This document shows, in pieces, positions 1-8,134 of a stretch of DNA of 64,000 nucleotides. Made by a program: the position numbers and the translations under genes. This DNA is from Fusobacterium sp. IOR10 (lineage in GTDB: Bacteria; Fusobacteriota; Fusobacteriia; Fusobacteriales; Fusobacteriaceae): positions 1 to 64,000 of the forward strand of contig NZ_WJWY01000010.1 of NCBI RefSeq assembly GCF_010367435.1, read 5' to 3'. Position 1 is the stretch's first letter; every line of letters starts with the position of its first letter. A model generated the notes under the pieces. It was not told the origin of the DNA. It ran no database searches and saw nothing but the letters and a program-made list of their open reading frames with translations.

Positions 1-76
1 GCTAAAGATTTTACTGTTTCTCCTTTCAACCTTCTTTCATAAATTTCTATTTTTTGTTTATTTGTTAATTTGGACA
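1..76 (-). CDS. IS3-family transposase OrfA, N-terminal fragment (runs off window)
   Basis: An ATG at 76-74 opens a frame of 25 codons to the window edge, beginning MSKLTNKQKIEIYERR. This resembles the N-terminal helix of IS3/IS150 OrfA helix-turn-helix proteins, which bind the IS ends. A GGAGGG-type ribosome site lies upstream (about 86-95) inside the IS end. The catalytic DDE part (OrfB) would be outside the window. Family identification rests on this short stretch and the adjacent terminal repeat. Confidence 0.65.
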
Positions 77-126
77 TAAGAAATGCACCCTCCATCTTAT
101 TTGTCTAAGATTTTGGGTGCACTACA
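1..126 (-). mobile_element. Left-edge fragment of an IS3-family (IS150-like) insertion sequence
   Basis: The segment 102-126, read on the minus strand, begins TGTAGTGCACCCAAAATC, the kind of terminal repeat seen in IS150-like IS3 elements (TG...CA ends). A transposase OrfA start lies just inside it. The rest of the element is beyond the window, so the far repeat and any target duplication cannot be checked. The element sits 20 bp past the stop of adenine deaminase and abuts an A-tract plus GCCTC that looks like half of a terminator. Confidence 0.7.
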
Positions 127-145
127 TAATGAGGCTTTTTTTTAT

Positions 146-1909
146 TTAAAATTGTTCTATTATTTTTTTGTTAGATACATCAATTATACCAACATCACTT
201 ATTTTAACCTCAGGAATTACAATTAAAGCTAAGGAACTTGGCCTTGTTATAGGGCTATCGCATTCTAATCCCATGTCCTTAAGAAGTAAATTTATTCTTT
301 CTATATTTTTTCCTGTATCATAGGCATTTTCATTTGATAACATCCCTGCAATTGGAAAATTAACCTCATCTTTTATTATTCCATTTTCTCCTATAACTAC
401 TCCACCACCAATTTCTTTTAATCTATTAGCTATAACTAGAGCATCCTTTGGATCCTTATATATTATTGTCATATTGTGAGAATCATGAGAATATGTAGTC
501 CCAACTGCTCCTTTTCTCATTGTAAAATTTTCAACAATTCCCAGTGAAATATTACTATTTCCCTTATGTCTATTAATAATAGCCACAAAATTTAATTCTG
601 TTGAAGATAAATCAACAAAATAATCCTTTACTGGAACTTGAAATTCCTTTAATCTTGTAAAAGTTCTCTTAGTATCCTCATAGTAAATACCCTTTATTTT
701 AATAATCCCTTCCCTTTTAGGAGTTCTTATCTTTAATTGTTCTTCACTTATATTTGAAATATAAACTGTATTTCTTTTTTCTATTTCCAATTCTTTTTTT
801 TCTATTAATTTTTTCATTTCTCCAAATTCAGAAACTAATTCTCCCCTATAAAAAGTTTTTTCAACATTAAAATCCTTTAAATTATCAAAAACAACCATAT
901 CTGCAAAATAACCAGGAGCCACTGCCCCTAACTTTTCTAGCCCAACCTCTTGAGCTGGGTTAATAGTTACTGCTCTTATTGCTTCAATTGGATCTAATCC
1001 AGCCTTTACAGCAATTTTCAAACAATTATTTATATGTCCATTTTCTATAATATCTTTAGGTTCCCTATCGTCTGTACAAAGGGTAAAATTTCTAGGAGAT
1101 TTAAGACCCTTACTTAAAATATTTTCAACTATTGAAGTTATATTTTTTGACATTGAACTTTCCCTAGCATCAACAAACATTCCCTTTCTTATTTTTTCTA
1201 TGCCTTTGAAACCATCCCTTGTTTCATGACAAGAAACTGGTCCTCCACATAAATAAGCTGATAGTTTTTCATCTGTCAGTCCTGGAGCATGACCTTGTAA
1301 AAATTTCCCCTTTTGGTAAGCAACATCTATTATATCTTCCATTCTTTCTTCACAATTAATAACTCCCAAAAAGTCCATAATTTCTCCAAGACCTAAAATT
1401 CTATCCTTATTTAACCATTTTTCAATATCCTTTGCCCCTACAACTGCCCCTGAATTTTCTAAATTTAAAACAGATGGAACACAGGAAGGAATTAAAAAAT
1501 ATTGATTCATAGGTAAATTTTCAGATGCTTGCAACATATAGTCTAGTCCTTCTTCCCCTAAAACATTAACTATCTCATGGGGATCTGCAATTACAGTAGT
1601 TGTACCTTTTGGAATTGCTATTTGAGCAAAATTATATGGAGTTAAATGAGTACTTTCTATATGCATATGAGAATCTATAAATCCTGGAGCTAAATATTTT
1701 CCCTTTAAATTTATTATTTTATCTGCTGGTTTATTTTTATCCTTTGAACACTGAACCACATCAACAATAAATTCTTTATAAATATATATGTTTGCTAAGT
1801 ATATTTCCCCTGAAAAAACATTGATCAAATTTGCATTTTCTAATTTTAATGTGCTATTTAATAACCCAAGGGATGCTTTTATTAAATTTCTTCTTTCAAT
1901 TTTATTCAT
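146..1909 (-). CDS. ade: Adenine deaminase
   Basis: Predicted cytosolic amidohydrolase that converts adenine to hypoxanthine plus ammonia, feeding purine salvage. The 587 residues match the usual length of bacterial Ade. Metal-binding motifs are visible: HMHIEST at residues 81-87 and DPHE at about 109-112, followed by the family's TDDR segment near residue 278. An ATG with a GGAGG site 5 bases upstream fixes the start. It follows the P1 peptidase by 12 bp, so the two are probably one transcript. An IS element lies directly downstream. Its position fits the purine emphasis of the window, although it is far from the pur genes. Confidence 0.93.
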   Translation of the reverse strand: MNKIERRNLIKASLGLLNSTLKLENANLINVFSGEIYLANIYIYKEFIVDVVQCSKDKNKPADKIINLKGKYLAPGFIDSHMHIESTHLTPYNFAQIAIPKGTTTVIADPHEIVNVLGEEGLDYMLQASENLPMNQYFLIPSCVPSVLNLENSGAVVGAKDIEKWLNKDRILGLGEIMDFLGVINCEERMEDIIDVAYQKGKFLQGHAPGLTDEKLSAYLCGGPVSCHETRDGFKGIEKIRKGMFVDARESSMSKNITSIVENILSKGLKSPRNFTLCTDDREPKDIIENGHINNCLKIAVKAGLDPIEAIRAVTINPAQEVGLEKLGAVAPGYFADMVVFDNLKDFNVEKTFYRGELVSEFGEMKKLIEKKELEIEKRNTVYISNISEEQLKIRTPKREGIIKIKGIYYEDTKRTFTRLKEFQVPVKDYFVDLSSTELNFVAIINRHKGNSNISLGIVENFTMRKGAVGTTYSHDSHNMTIIYKDPKDALVIANRLKEIGGGVVIGENGIIKDEVNFPIAGMLSNENAYDTGKNIERINLLLKDMGLECDSPITRPSSLALIVIPEVKISDVGIIDVSNKKIIEQF

Positions 1910-1921
1910 AATACCTCCATT

Positions 1922-2893
1922 TTAGATTTTTCTCATTTCCTCTGCTGATTTTAAGTTATATGCTGATTTTGCTTTTAAAATTCCCCTATTTATTGCCTTT
2001 CCCATAACTTTAGTAGCTAACGCACCTACAACATCTAGATTAACTTCAACTTCCCCTGTTGTTAATGTGAAAATTGCATCTCCATCCACTGTTGTCTGAA
2101 CAGGAGAAATTGCTTTAGCATAAGCATTGTGAGAAATTGAAGCTAACTTATTCATTTGTGCCTTTGTTAATTTAGCATTTGTTATAATACAACCTATTGT
2201 TGTATTTCCGCTAAAAGTATCCTTACTTAAATTTTCATATTGAGAATACATCTCTTCCTCTGTACTAATTAATTTGTTTTTTTCTTTATTTAATAAACCT
2301 GCTAAAATTTCATTTGTATCAATATCTATAACATCTCCAAAAGCATTTACCGCCACCACAGCTCCAACTTTTAATTCTCCAAGCTGAATAGCGTAAATTC
2401 CAAGGCCTCCCTTCATGGCATTTTCTATCCCATTAATTTTACCTATACTTGCCCCTGTTCCTGCTCCTACATTACCTTCTTTAATTTCCTCTTTTTCTGA
2501 ATTTAAACAAGCTTCATAACCCATTTTTTTATCTGGTCTACATTTGGGATCTCCCACTATTAGATCAAAAAGTGATGAACCACAAACAATTGGAACAATT
2601 TCTCCTCTAACCTTAAAACCTTTTTTATTTTTTTCTAGGTATTCCATTATACCTGCTGCTGCATCTAGACCGTAGGCGCTTCCACCGCTTAAAAATATTC
2701 CATGTACTTTTTCAACAGTATTTTCTGACTTTAAAAGTTCTGTTTCTCTAGAAGCTGGGGCTCCTCCTCTAACATCTACCCCTGCAACTCCACCCTCTTG
2801 GCATAATATTACTGTACACCCAGTTGCTCCTTTTATATTTTGAGCATGCCCTATTTTTACTCCCTTTATTTCAGTTATTTTTATTTTTTTCAA
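1922..2893 (-). CDS. P1 family peptidase (DmpA/S58-like, N-terminal nucleophile hydrolase)
   Basis: 323-residue member of the DmpA/BapA (peptidase family S58) fold. These enzymes self-cleave to expose a Ser or Thr nucleophile and act as aminopeptidases or amidases on small peptides. The expected GNTTIG segment is present at about residue 231, with Thr as predicted nucleophile. Glycine-rich family motifs (GGAPASRETELL, FLSGGSAYGLDAA, VGAGTGA) are intact. The start is TTG at 2893, preceded by GGGG 7 bases upstream; no in-frame ATG fits. It is first in a two-gene unit with adenine deaminase. The true substrate cannot be read from sequence. Confidence 0.85.
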   Translation of the reverse strand: MKKIKITEIKGVKIGHAQNIKGATGCTVILCQEGGVAGVDVRGGAPASRETELLKSENTVEKVHGIFLSGGSAYGLDAAAGIMEYLEKNKKGFKVRGEIVPIVCGSSLFDLIVGDPKCRPDKKMGYEACLNSEKEEIKEGNVGAGTGASIGKINGIENAMKGGLGIYAIQLGELKVGAVVAVNAFGDVIDIDTNEILAGLLNKEKNKLISTEEEMYSQYENLSKDTFSGNTTIGCIITNAKLTKAQMNKLASISHNAYAKAISPVQTTVDGDAIFTLTTGEVEVNLDVVGALATKVMGKAINRGILKAKSAYNLKSAEEMRKI

Positions 2894-2927
2894 TGTTTTA
2901 CCCCTTTACTAATTTTTATATAGAACT

Positions 2928-2933
2928 ATTATA
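2928..2933 (-). promoter_or_regulatory. Probable -10 box for the P1 peptidase-ade unit
   Basis: A perfect TATAAT lies on the minus strand about 35 bp upstream of the TTG start. The matching -35 region is only T-rich, so the call rests on the -10 box. Confidence 0.4.
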
Positions 2934-3057
2934 CCCTATATTTTTTTTATATAAAAATTTTTATTGGCATTTTATTTCTTTTTTTTGCTTAACTTATTAT
3001 TTTTAAATTCATTAAGAATTATTTGAAAAAATATTCCCCAAAAAAAATAAATTTTAC

Positions 3058-3086
3058 TTGCTTTTTTCATTGATTTCATTTATACT
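3058..3086 (+). promoter_or_regulatory. Promoter of the ilvE leader
   Basis: TTGCTT (3058-3063), 17-base spacer, TATACT (3081-3086). It would start transcription around 3093, just upstream of the leader ORF at 3125, making a leader of about 270 nt before ilvE. Confidence 0.65.
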
Positions 3087-3124
3087 TGTTTTTAATAAAT
3101 AAAAATTTACGAGGAGGAACAAAC

Positions 3125-3265
3125 ATGCTATTACTTAACGTCATAATTTCTATATCAATAATAATACTTAGCGTCATAATAATATTTCTGATACATGCTT
3201 TTAAAAAAATTATGCCAAACAAGATAATAAATGTTTTTCCATCTTTATCAAATAATAGTATTTAA
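3125..3265 (+). CDS. 46-residue Ile/Leu/Val-rich leader peptide or small membrane protein
   Basis: An ATG with a strong GAGGAGG site 7 bases upstream opens a 46-codon frame. Of the first 23 residues, 17 are Ile, Leu or Val (10 Ile, 5 Leu, 2 Val), and basic residues HAFKK follow. It sits between a good promoter and a strong terminator, directly ahead of the branched-chain aminotransferase gene. Two readings fit: a leader peptide sensing charged Ile/Leu/Val tRNA (classic attenuation), or a single-pass small membrane protein. Two near-identical 15-base repeats (ACTTAACGTCATAAT and ACTTAGCGTCATAAT) lie inside it. I recognise no named family. Confidence 0.6.
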   Translation: MLLLNVIISISIIILSVIIIFLIHAFKKIMPNKIINVFPSLSNNSI

Positions 3266-3310
3266 ATTTTTATTTCCATTTAAATATTTTGATAATTTTA
3301 TTAATCATTT

Positions 3311-3340
3311 ACACAATCTTGTTTAAGATTGTGTTTTTTT
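3311..3340 (+). terminator. Terminator/attenuator between leader ORF and ilvE
   Basis: Perfect 10-bp stem ACACAATCTT/AAGATTGTGT with a 4-base loop, followed by a run of T. It lies 45 nt after the leader ORF stop and about 25 nt before ilvE, so transcription must read through it to express ilvE unless another promoter exists. Confidence 0.8.
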
Positions 3341-3363
3341 TATTACTTTAAGGGGGCTTTATA

Positions 3364-4425
3364 ATGGATATTAAACTTGAAAAATCTAAGAATTTGAAAA
3401 CAAAACCAGATGAAAGTAATTTAGGATTTGGTAAATATTTTACTGACCATATGCTGACTATGAATTATACTACAGAAAAAGGATGGCATAATGCTCAAAT
3501 AATGCCTTACGGTCCTTTAGTTTTAAGTCCTGCATCCTTTGTTCTTCACTATGCTCAAGAAGTTTTTGAGGGAATGAAAGCTTACAGAACTCCTAACAAT
3601 GATATACAACTTTTCAGGCCTGAAATGAATGCTAGAAGATTACAAAGTTCTTGTGAAAGACTATGCATTCCTAAAATTCCTGAAGATGTTTTTTTAGAAA
3701 CTATAAATTCTCTTTTAGATGTTGAAAAAGATTGGGTTCCTCATGTTGATGGAACATCTTTATATATTCGTCCTTTTATTTTCTCAACTGAGGAAACAGT
3801 TGGACTTCATACAGCTGGAAATTTCAAATTTGTTGTTATACTTTGTCCTGTTGGTAATTATTATCCTGAGGGAGTTAACCCTGTTAAAATATATGTTGAA
3901 GACACACTAGTACGTGCTTCAAAGGGTGGAACAGGATTTACAAAATGTGGTGGAAACTATGCTGCTAGTATGCTTGCTCAAGTTCAAGCTGAGGAAAAAG
4001 GATATACACAAGTACTTTGGCTAGATGGAGAAAAAAGAAAATATGTTGAAGAAGTAGGATCTATGAATGCATTGTTTAAAATAGATGGTAAAATTTATAC
4101 TTCTCCAATTGATGGAACAGTACTTCCTGGAATAACTCGTGATTCTTGTCTTGCACTTTTTAAAAAGTGGGGATATGAAGTTGTTGAAGAACATTTCTCA
4201 ATAGATTTTCTTATGGAAGCAGGAAGAACTGGAAGGTTAGAAGAAGCTTTTGGAACTGGAACTGCTGCAGTTATATCTCCTATAGGAGAACTTTTCTACA
4301 AGGGAGAAACTGTTATTATTAATGATTTTAAAACTGGTGAGGTTACTCAAAAACTTTATGATACTCTTACTGATATCCAATGGGGAAGAGCTAAAGACCC
4401 ATTTAATTGGACAAAAAAACTATAA
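3364..4425 (+). CDS. ilvE: Branched-chain amino acid aminotransferase
   Basis: 353-residue PLP-dependent class IV aminotransferase that interconverts Val, Leu and Ile with their 2-oxo acids using glutamate/2-oxoglutarate. Family features are visible: QEVFEGMKAYR near residue 66, the FTKCGGNYAAS stretch around residue 190 containing the predicted PLP lysine, and the EVGSMN and TAAVISPIG motifs. ATG at 3364 is preceded by AAGGGGG. No other ilv or leu gene is nearby, so it stands alone behind the Ile/Leu/Val-rich leader. Its own terminator follows at 4471. Confidence 0.95.
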   Translation: MDIKLEKSKNLKTKPDESNLGFGKYFTDHMLTMNYTTEKGWHNAQIMPYGPLVLSPASFVLHYAQEVFEGMKAYRTPNNDIQLFRPEMNARRLQSSCERLCIPKIPEDVFLETINSLLDVEKDWVPHVDGTSLYIRPFIFSTEETVGLHTAGNFKFVVILCPVGNYYPEGVNPVKIYVEDTLVRASKGGTGFTKCGGNYAASMLAQVQAEEKGYTQVLWLDGEKRKYVEEVGSMNALFKIDGKIYTSPIDGTVLPGITRDSCLALFKKWGYEVVEEHFSIDFLMEAGRTGRLEEAFGTGTAAVISPIGELFYKGETVIINDFKTGEVTQKLYDTLTDIQWGRAKDPFNWTKKL

Positions 4426-4435
4426 TTTAGTTCAC

Positions 4436-4457
4436 AACAGTTTCATATGAAACTGTT
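4436..4457. repeat. Perfect 22-bp palindrome after ilvE
   Basis: AACAGTTTCAT followed by its exact reverse complement ATGAAACTGTT, starting 10 bp after the ilvE stop. No T-run follows, so it is not itself a terminator; it could be an RNA 3'-end hairpin or a protein-binding site. Confidence 0.6.
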
Positions 4458-4470
4458 TGATCATACATCC

Positions 4471-4513
4471 TTAGCCCAATCTATCTAACCAATAGGTTGG
4501 GCTAACCCTTTTT
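4471..4513 (+). terminator. Terminator of ilvE
   Basis: TTAGCCCAA (4471-4479) pairs with TTGGGCTAA (4497-4505), with a short inner CTAT/ATAG stem, then CCCTTTTT. Confidence 0.8.
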
Positions 4514-4522
4514 ATTATTAAT

Positions 4523-5920
4523 TTAACTTAATTTCTTTACCATATCTCTTACAGATAAAATTCCCATTACTGCTGCTATATTAAGTCCACTTCCATACCC
4601 TGACCCATCCCCTGCAGCATATAGTCCTTTTATATTTGTCATCATATTTTCATCTAAAGTCATTCTAGTACTTCTAAACTTTATTTCTGGAAAATATAAC
4701 AATAAATCTGAAGAAGCAAAACCTGGTGTTATTTTATCGTGAGCTTCAATAAATTCCATTACATTATCTAATATCCTTTTAGGACAAGCTAGAGAAATAT
4801 CCCCAGCAACATAATCTGTAGTTGTTGGAACAATATTAAGCCTTTCTAATTTTTCATCTGTTGAACGTCTTCCTTCTTTTAAATCTCCATAAGATTGAAG
4901 TAATAATTTTCCTCCTGTGAGCATGGAAGACATTTTTGCAATAGCTTCTGCATATTCAAAGGGTTGATCAAATGGTTTTGTAAATGTTTTTGTACAAAGC
5001 AATGCTAAATTTGTATTTTTAGATTTTTTATTTTTATAAGCATGACCATTAGCTAGTACTATACTATCTGAATGTTTTTCTGCTGCTATAAATCCACTTG
5101 GATTACTACAAAAAGTTCTCATTCTATCCCTATATGTTTTTGTATAATAAATCATTTTAGCCTCATAAAAATTTTCATTAATCTCTTTCATTATAATATC
5201 TGGAATTTCAACTCTAACTCCAATATCAATAGCTCCATTAGTGCAGTTTACTCCATATTTATGACTTATTTCCATAACTTTATGAGCTCCACTTCTACCC
5301 ATTGCAAGGAGAACATTATCAGAATAATATTCTTCCATTTTATTTTTATATAAGCATTTTGCTCCTTTTATTTTTCCATCTTCTATTATTAATTCCTCTA
5401 TATCTCTTTCTGTTTTAAATTCAACTCCCTTTTCTAGAAGTTCGTCTATTAACTTTGTATATAATCTTCTTGAACCATCAGTTCCTAAATGCATTGTTGG
5501 AGTACCAACTAATTGAATTCTATTTTCTATACATTTTCTTTTTATTTCTTCCATAGCCGTGTTGTATTTTAACCCTGTAGCTTCTTCCATAAATCCAAAT
5601 TTTTTATAAATATTAACAACATAATTAATTGTATCGTTAACAATGGTTTTACTCACTAATTTATGAACATCTCCACCAACTTTATAATCTAAATTGAACT
5701 TTGAATCTGAAAAAGCCCCTGCACCACTAACACCATAAATTATTGCACAAGTGGGACAATTTACACATTTACCCAATGTTTCTTTGGGGCATACTCTTTC
5801 CTTTAGCATTCTTCCTTTATCTATAACCAATACTTTTAATTTGGGATTTAATTTTACAGCTTCGTAAGCTCCAAAAACTCCTGCTTGTCCTCCACCTAAA
5901 AAAATTATATCATACTTCAT
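4523..5920 (-). CDS. FAD-dependent dehydrogenase (COG2509 type)
   Basis: 465-residue flavoprotein of the uncharacterised COG2509 group. An N-terminal dinucleotide-binding motif (GGGQAGVFGAYE, residues 9-20) is followed by four cysteines (44, 52, 55, 58) that could bind a metal or cluster. The typical VSGAGAFSDSKFN segment comes next, and a C-terminal AAGDGSGYGSGLNIAAVMG closes the FAD site. The reaction is unknown. It is last in a six-gene unit with trmFO, the xerC-like gene, hslV, yqeH and the pseudopilin-like gene, starting 9 bp after its neighbour. Confidence 0.85.
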   Translation of the reverse strand: MKYDIIFLGGGQAGVFGAYEAVKLNPKLKVLVIDKGRMLKERVCPKETLGKCVNCPTCAIIYGVSGAGAFSDSKFNLDYKVGGDVHKLVSKTIVNDTINYVVNIYKKFGFMEEATGLKYNTAMEEIKRKCIENRIQLVGTPTMHLGTDGSRRLYTKLIDELLEKGVEFKTERDIEELIIEDGKIKGAKCLYKNKMEEYYSDNVLLAMGRSGAHKVMEISHKYGVNCTNGAIDIGVRVEIPDIIMKEINENFYEAKMIYYTKTYRDRMRTFCSNPSGFIAAEKHSDSIVLANGHAYKNKKSKNTNLALLCTKTFTKPFDQPFEYAEAIAKMSSMLTGGKLLLQSYGDLKEGRRSTDEKLERLNIVPTTTDYVAGDISLACPKRILDNVMEFIEAHDKITPGFASSDLLLYFPEIKFRSTRMTLDENMMTNIKGLYAAGDGSGYGSGLNIAAVMGILSVRDMVKKLS

Positions 5921-5929
5921 TATGTCCTC

Positions 5930-6415
5930 CTATTGTTCACTCCAGTCTATTTTCTGTCTATACATATCCACAGGTAAATTAGGATGGATTTCTCCTGTTT
6001 GTCCACTGTAGTCATAGTTCCATCCTGCTAAACCATTGTTTTTCTTAAAATCGTTAGTGTCAAAAACCTTATTGTTTTTGCCTAGCTGATCAGTTCCCTC
6101 TGTATATTCTATTGAATTTTTATTATATATTTTAGCAAAGGAAATAATATTTCCATTTTTATCAGTGTAGTCTAGTATTCTTAAATTATTATTAGCTCCA
6201 TCCCTAGTTAATTCAGGATATTTCCCTGAAATTTTATAATATTTATCAAGAGCCACCCTTAATTCTATTAACTTTTTCTGAGCCTTTTCAGCTTTTTCAG
6301 TATATTTAATGTCTTGAGATCCAGGTATGACAACATAAATAATTAAAAATAATATTCCTACAGCTATTAAAGATATCTGCATTAGCCAAGATTTTATTTT
6401 ATTCTTATCTTCCAT
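5930..6415 (-). CDS. Hypothetical membrane-anchored protein with pseudopilin-like C-terminal domain
   Basis: 161 residues: a short charged N-terminus, one membrane helix at about residues 12-31, then an amphipathic helix with LRVALDKYYKISGKYPE. That pattern is seen in the soluble domains of GspG-type pseudopilins. The prepilin peptidase motif (GFxxxE after a Gly) is absent, so it is probably not a processed pilin. I do not recognise a named family. It lies between yqeH (11 bp) and the flavoprotein (9 bp), inside a housekeeping operon that offers no clear functional hint. Confidence 0.6.
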   Translation of the reverse strand: MEDKNKIKSWLMQISLIAVGILFLIIYVVIPGSQDIKYTEKAEKAQKKLIELRVALDKYYKISGKYPELTRDGANNNLRILDYTDKNGNIISFAKIYNKNSIEYTEGTDQLGKNNKVFDTNDFKKNNGLAGWNYDYSGQTGEIHPNLPVDMYRQKIDWSEQ

Positions 6416-6426
6416 ATATAATACCC

Positions 6427-7551
6427 CTATCTTTTTGGTTTTATAAATGCCTTTCTTATAACTATCTCACCTTTTTCAGGATAAGTTACTTCTAATTTTA
6501 AAGGGCCTCTTTTAACTGACAACCAAGCTAAACCTTTAAAGGCCATTTCTTCACCTGTTTCAATTTCAAATTCTTTCACAACTATTTTTTCTTTTTTTAA
6601 CTCTTCAAAACAATTTTCACATGGTGGATAAAAAATATCACTTCTACTACTTTCCATTAATTCCTTTGCTTTTTCTAAATTAGTATCATGATAACTAACA
6701 TTTTTTGAAGCATAAACTGAGAAAATAGGTTTCAATTCATTATCACCTATTATTCTTATTTTTACTAACCCTCCTATAAATATTACCCTGTCATTTCCTT
6801 CTTTATAAGTTTTTCTTGAAATTTCATTTGTAGGAACTATATCTAAATTACATTGTTCACAAACTAAATCTGAAAATCTTCCCTCTGGTATAAGACCTGG
6901 AGTATCTATTAAAGTAATATCAGCATTTCTTAATTTATTTCTAGAACTTTTTAAAGTAGTTCCTGGATATTTAGATTCAGTAGCTATTTTATGCCCAATA
7001 AGTCTATTTATTATACTTGATTTCCCTACATTTGTTACTCCTAGTACAGCAACCTTTACTCCCCTTGGATAAAAATGATTTATTTTTTTATATATTCCAC
7101 TTATTCCATATGTATTTTTACTACTAACTATTGCAATGTCCAAAGGAGCTATTCCCTCTTCCCCTAATCTATATTTTGCCCAATCTGCAACTTCAGAAGG
7201 ATGTTTTTCTCCAGGTATTAAATCAATCTTGTTTAATACTACAATTGAATCCTTTTCCCTTAATATATCTAATATTTCATCATCAAAGGATCCTTCAAAG
7301 TCAATAACATCAAAAACTGCTAAAACTAATTTCACATCTTTAATTGTTTCTTGAACTTCCTTTTTATAATCTTCCCTTGTCATTTCAACTGGAATATATT
7401 CCCCATAGTTTTTAATTTTAAAACATCTTTGACAATATAAATCCTTTCCCTTATTACTTTTATTTTCCAAAGCACTTTTAGGAAGGTACCCATTTTTATT
7501 CTTATCTTTACTTTGAAGCTCTATTCCACACCCAACACATTTTTTTGACAT
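6427..7551 (-). CDS. yqeH: Ribosome biogenesis GTPase YqeH
   Basis: 374-residue circularly permuted GTPase that, in Bacillus, assists 30S subunit assembly. An N-terminal zinc finger uses Cys 5, 8, 40 and 43. The G motifs come in permuted order: NKID (107-110), SSK (143-145), GVTNVGKSS (171-179) and DTPG (216-219). A C-terminal RNA-binding region follows, with CENCFEEL providing another Cys pair. ATG start with GGAGG upstream. It sits 30 bp after hslV in the trmFO operon. Confidence 0.93.
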   Translation of the reverse strand: MSKKCVGCGIELQSKDKNKNGYLPKSALENKSNKGKDLYCQRCFKIKNYGEYIPVEMTREDYKKEVQETIKDVKLVLAVFDVIDFEGSFDDEILDILREKDSIVVLNKIDLIPGEKHPSEVADWAKYRLGEEGIAPLDIAIVSSKNTYGISGIYKKINHFYPRGVKVAVLGVTNVGKSSIINRLIGHKIATESKYPGTTLKSSRNKLRNADITLIDTPGLIPEGRFSDLVCEQCNLDIVPTNEISRKTYKEGNDRVIFIGGLVKIRIIGDNELKPIFSVYASKNVSYHDTNLEKAKELMESSRSDIFYPPCENCFEELKKEKIVVKEFEIETGEEMAFKGLAWLSVKRGPLKLEVTYPEKGEIVIRKAFIKPKR

Positions 7552-7581
7552 TACTCCTCCAATTATTAAAAATTATTTAAT

Positions 7582-8115
7582 TTAAATTTTCTCTACAGAT
7601 ATATTTGAATTTGTATAAATACAAATTGATGACGCTATTTTCAAAGATTCTAATACTATTTTTTCTGGACTAAAATCAGTATTCTTTAAAAGGGCTACTC
7701 CAGCTGAATAGGCATAATTCCCTCCACTTCCTATTGCTATTATATCCTCATCAGGTTCAATTATATCACCATTTCCAGATAAAACTAAAATATCTTCCTC
7801 ACTAGCTACAATTAACATAGCATCTAAAGTTCTTAAAGCTTTATCTTCTCTCCATTCATTTGCAAGCTCAACAGAAGCTTTTTTTACATTTCCATTATAT
7901 AGTTCCAAATATTTTTCAAATTTTTCAGATAATGAAAAGGAATCTGCTGCTCCCCCTGCAAAACCTGTTAAAACATTATAATTTTTTATTTTTTTTATTT
8001 TTTTAGCCCTTGATTTAAAAACTGTATCTCCCAATGTTACCTGTCCATCTCCACCTATTGCAACTTCTTTTCCTCTTTTAGCTACAATTATTGTAGTTGC
8101 TCTCATTTGTTCCAT
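7582..8115 (-). CDS. hslV: HslV/ClpQ protease subunit
   Basis: 177-residue proteasome-like peptidase subunit, which normally forms a double hexamer driven by the HslU ATPase. The TT nucleophile pair is at residues 7-8, behind a six-residue extension (MEQMRA) like the N-terminal extension of Bacillus CodW/ClpQ; in E. coli TT directly follows Met. GDGQVTLGD (23-30) and GFAGGAADS (51-59) are family hallmarks. A GGAGG 8 bases upstream supports this ATG; Met4 is an alternative. No hslU follows; the next gene is yqeH. Whether the nucleophile is exposed by processing or the extension remains, as argued for CodW, cannot be told. Confidence 0.92.
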   Translation of the reverse strand: MEQMRATTIIVAKRGKEVAIGGDGQVTLGDTVFKSRAKKIKKIKNYNVLTGFAGGAADSFSLSEKFEKYLELYNGNVKKASVELANEWREDKALRTLDAMLIVASEEDILVLSGNGDIIEPDEDIIAIGSGGNYAYSAGVALLKNTDFSPEKIVLESLKIASSICIYTNSNISVEKI

Positions 8116-8134
8116 ATTAAATATTCCTCCACTT

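Noticed and set aside
2824-3006. 60-codon plus-strand frame rich in Phe, Leu and Tyr
   Set aside because: Starts inside the P1 peptidase gene on the other strand and runs through T-rich DNA; no ribosome site. The real small ORF in this gap is at 3125.
5072-5353. 93-codon plus-strand frame opposite the COG2509 flavoprotein
   Set aside because: Lies wholly inside a well-supported gene on the other strand, has no ribosome site and reads as low-complexity Ser/Ile/Asn/Phe; a shadow frame.
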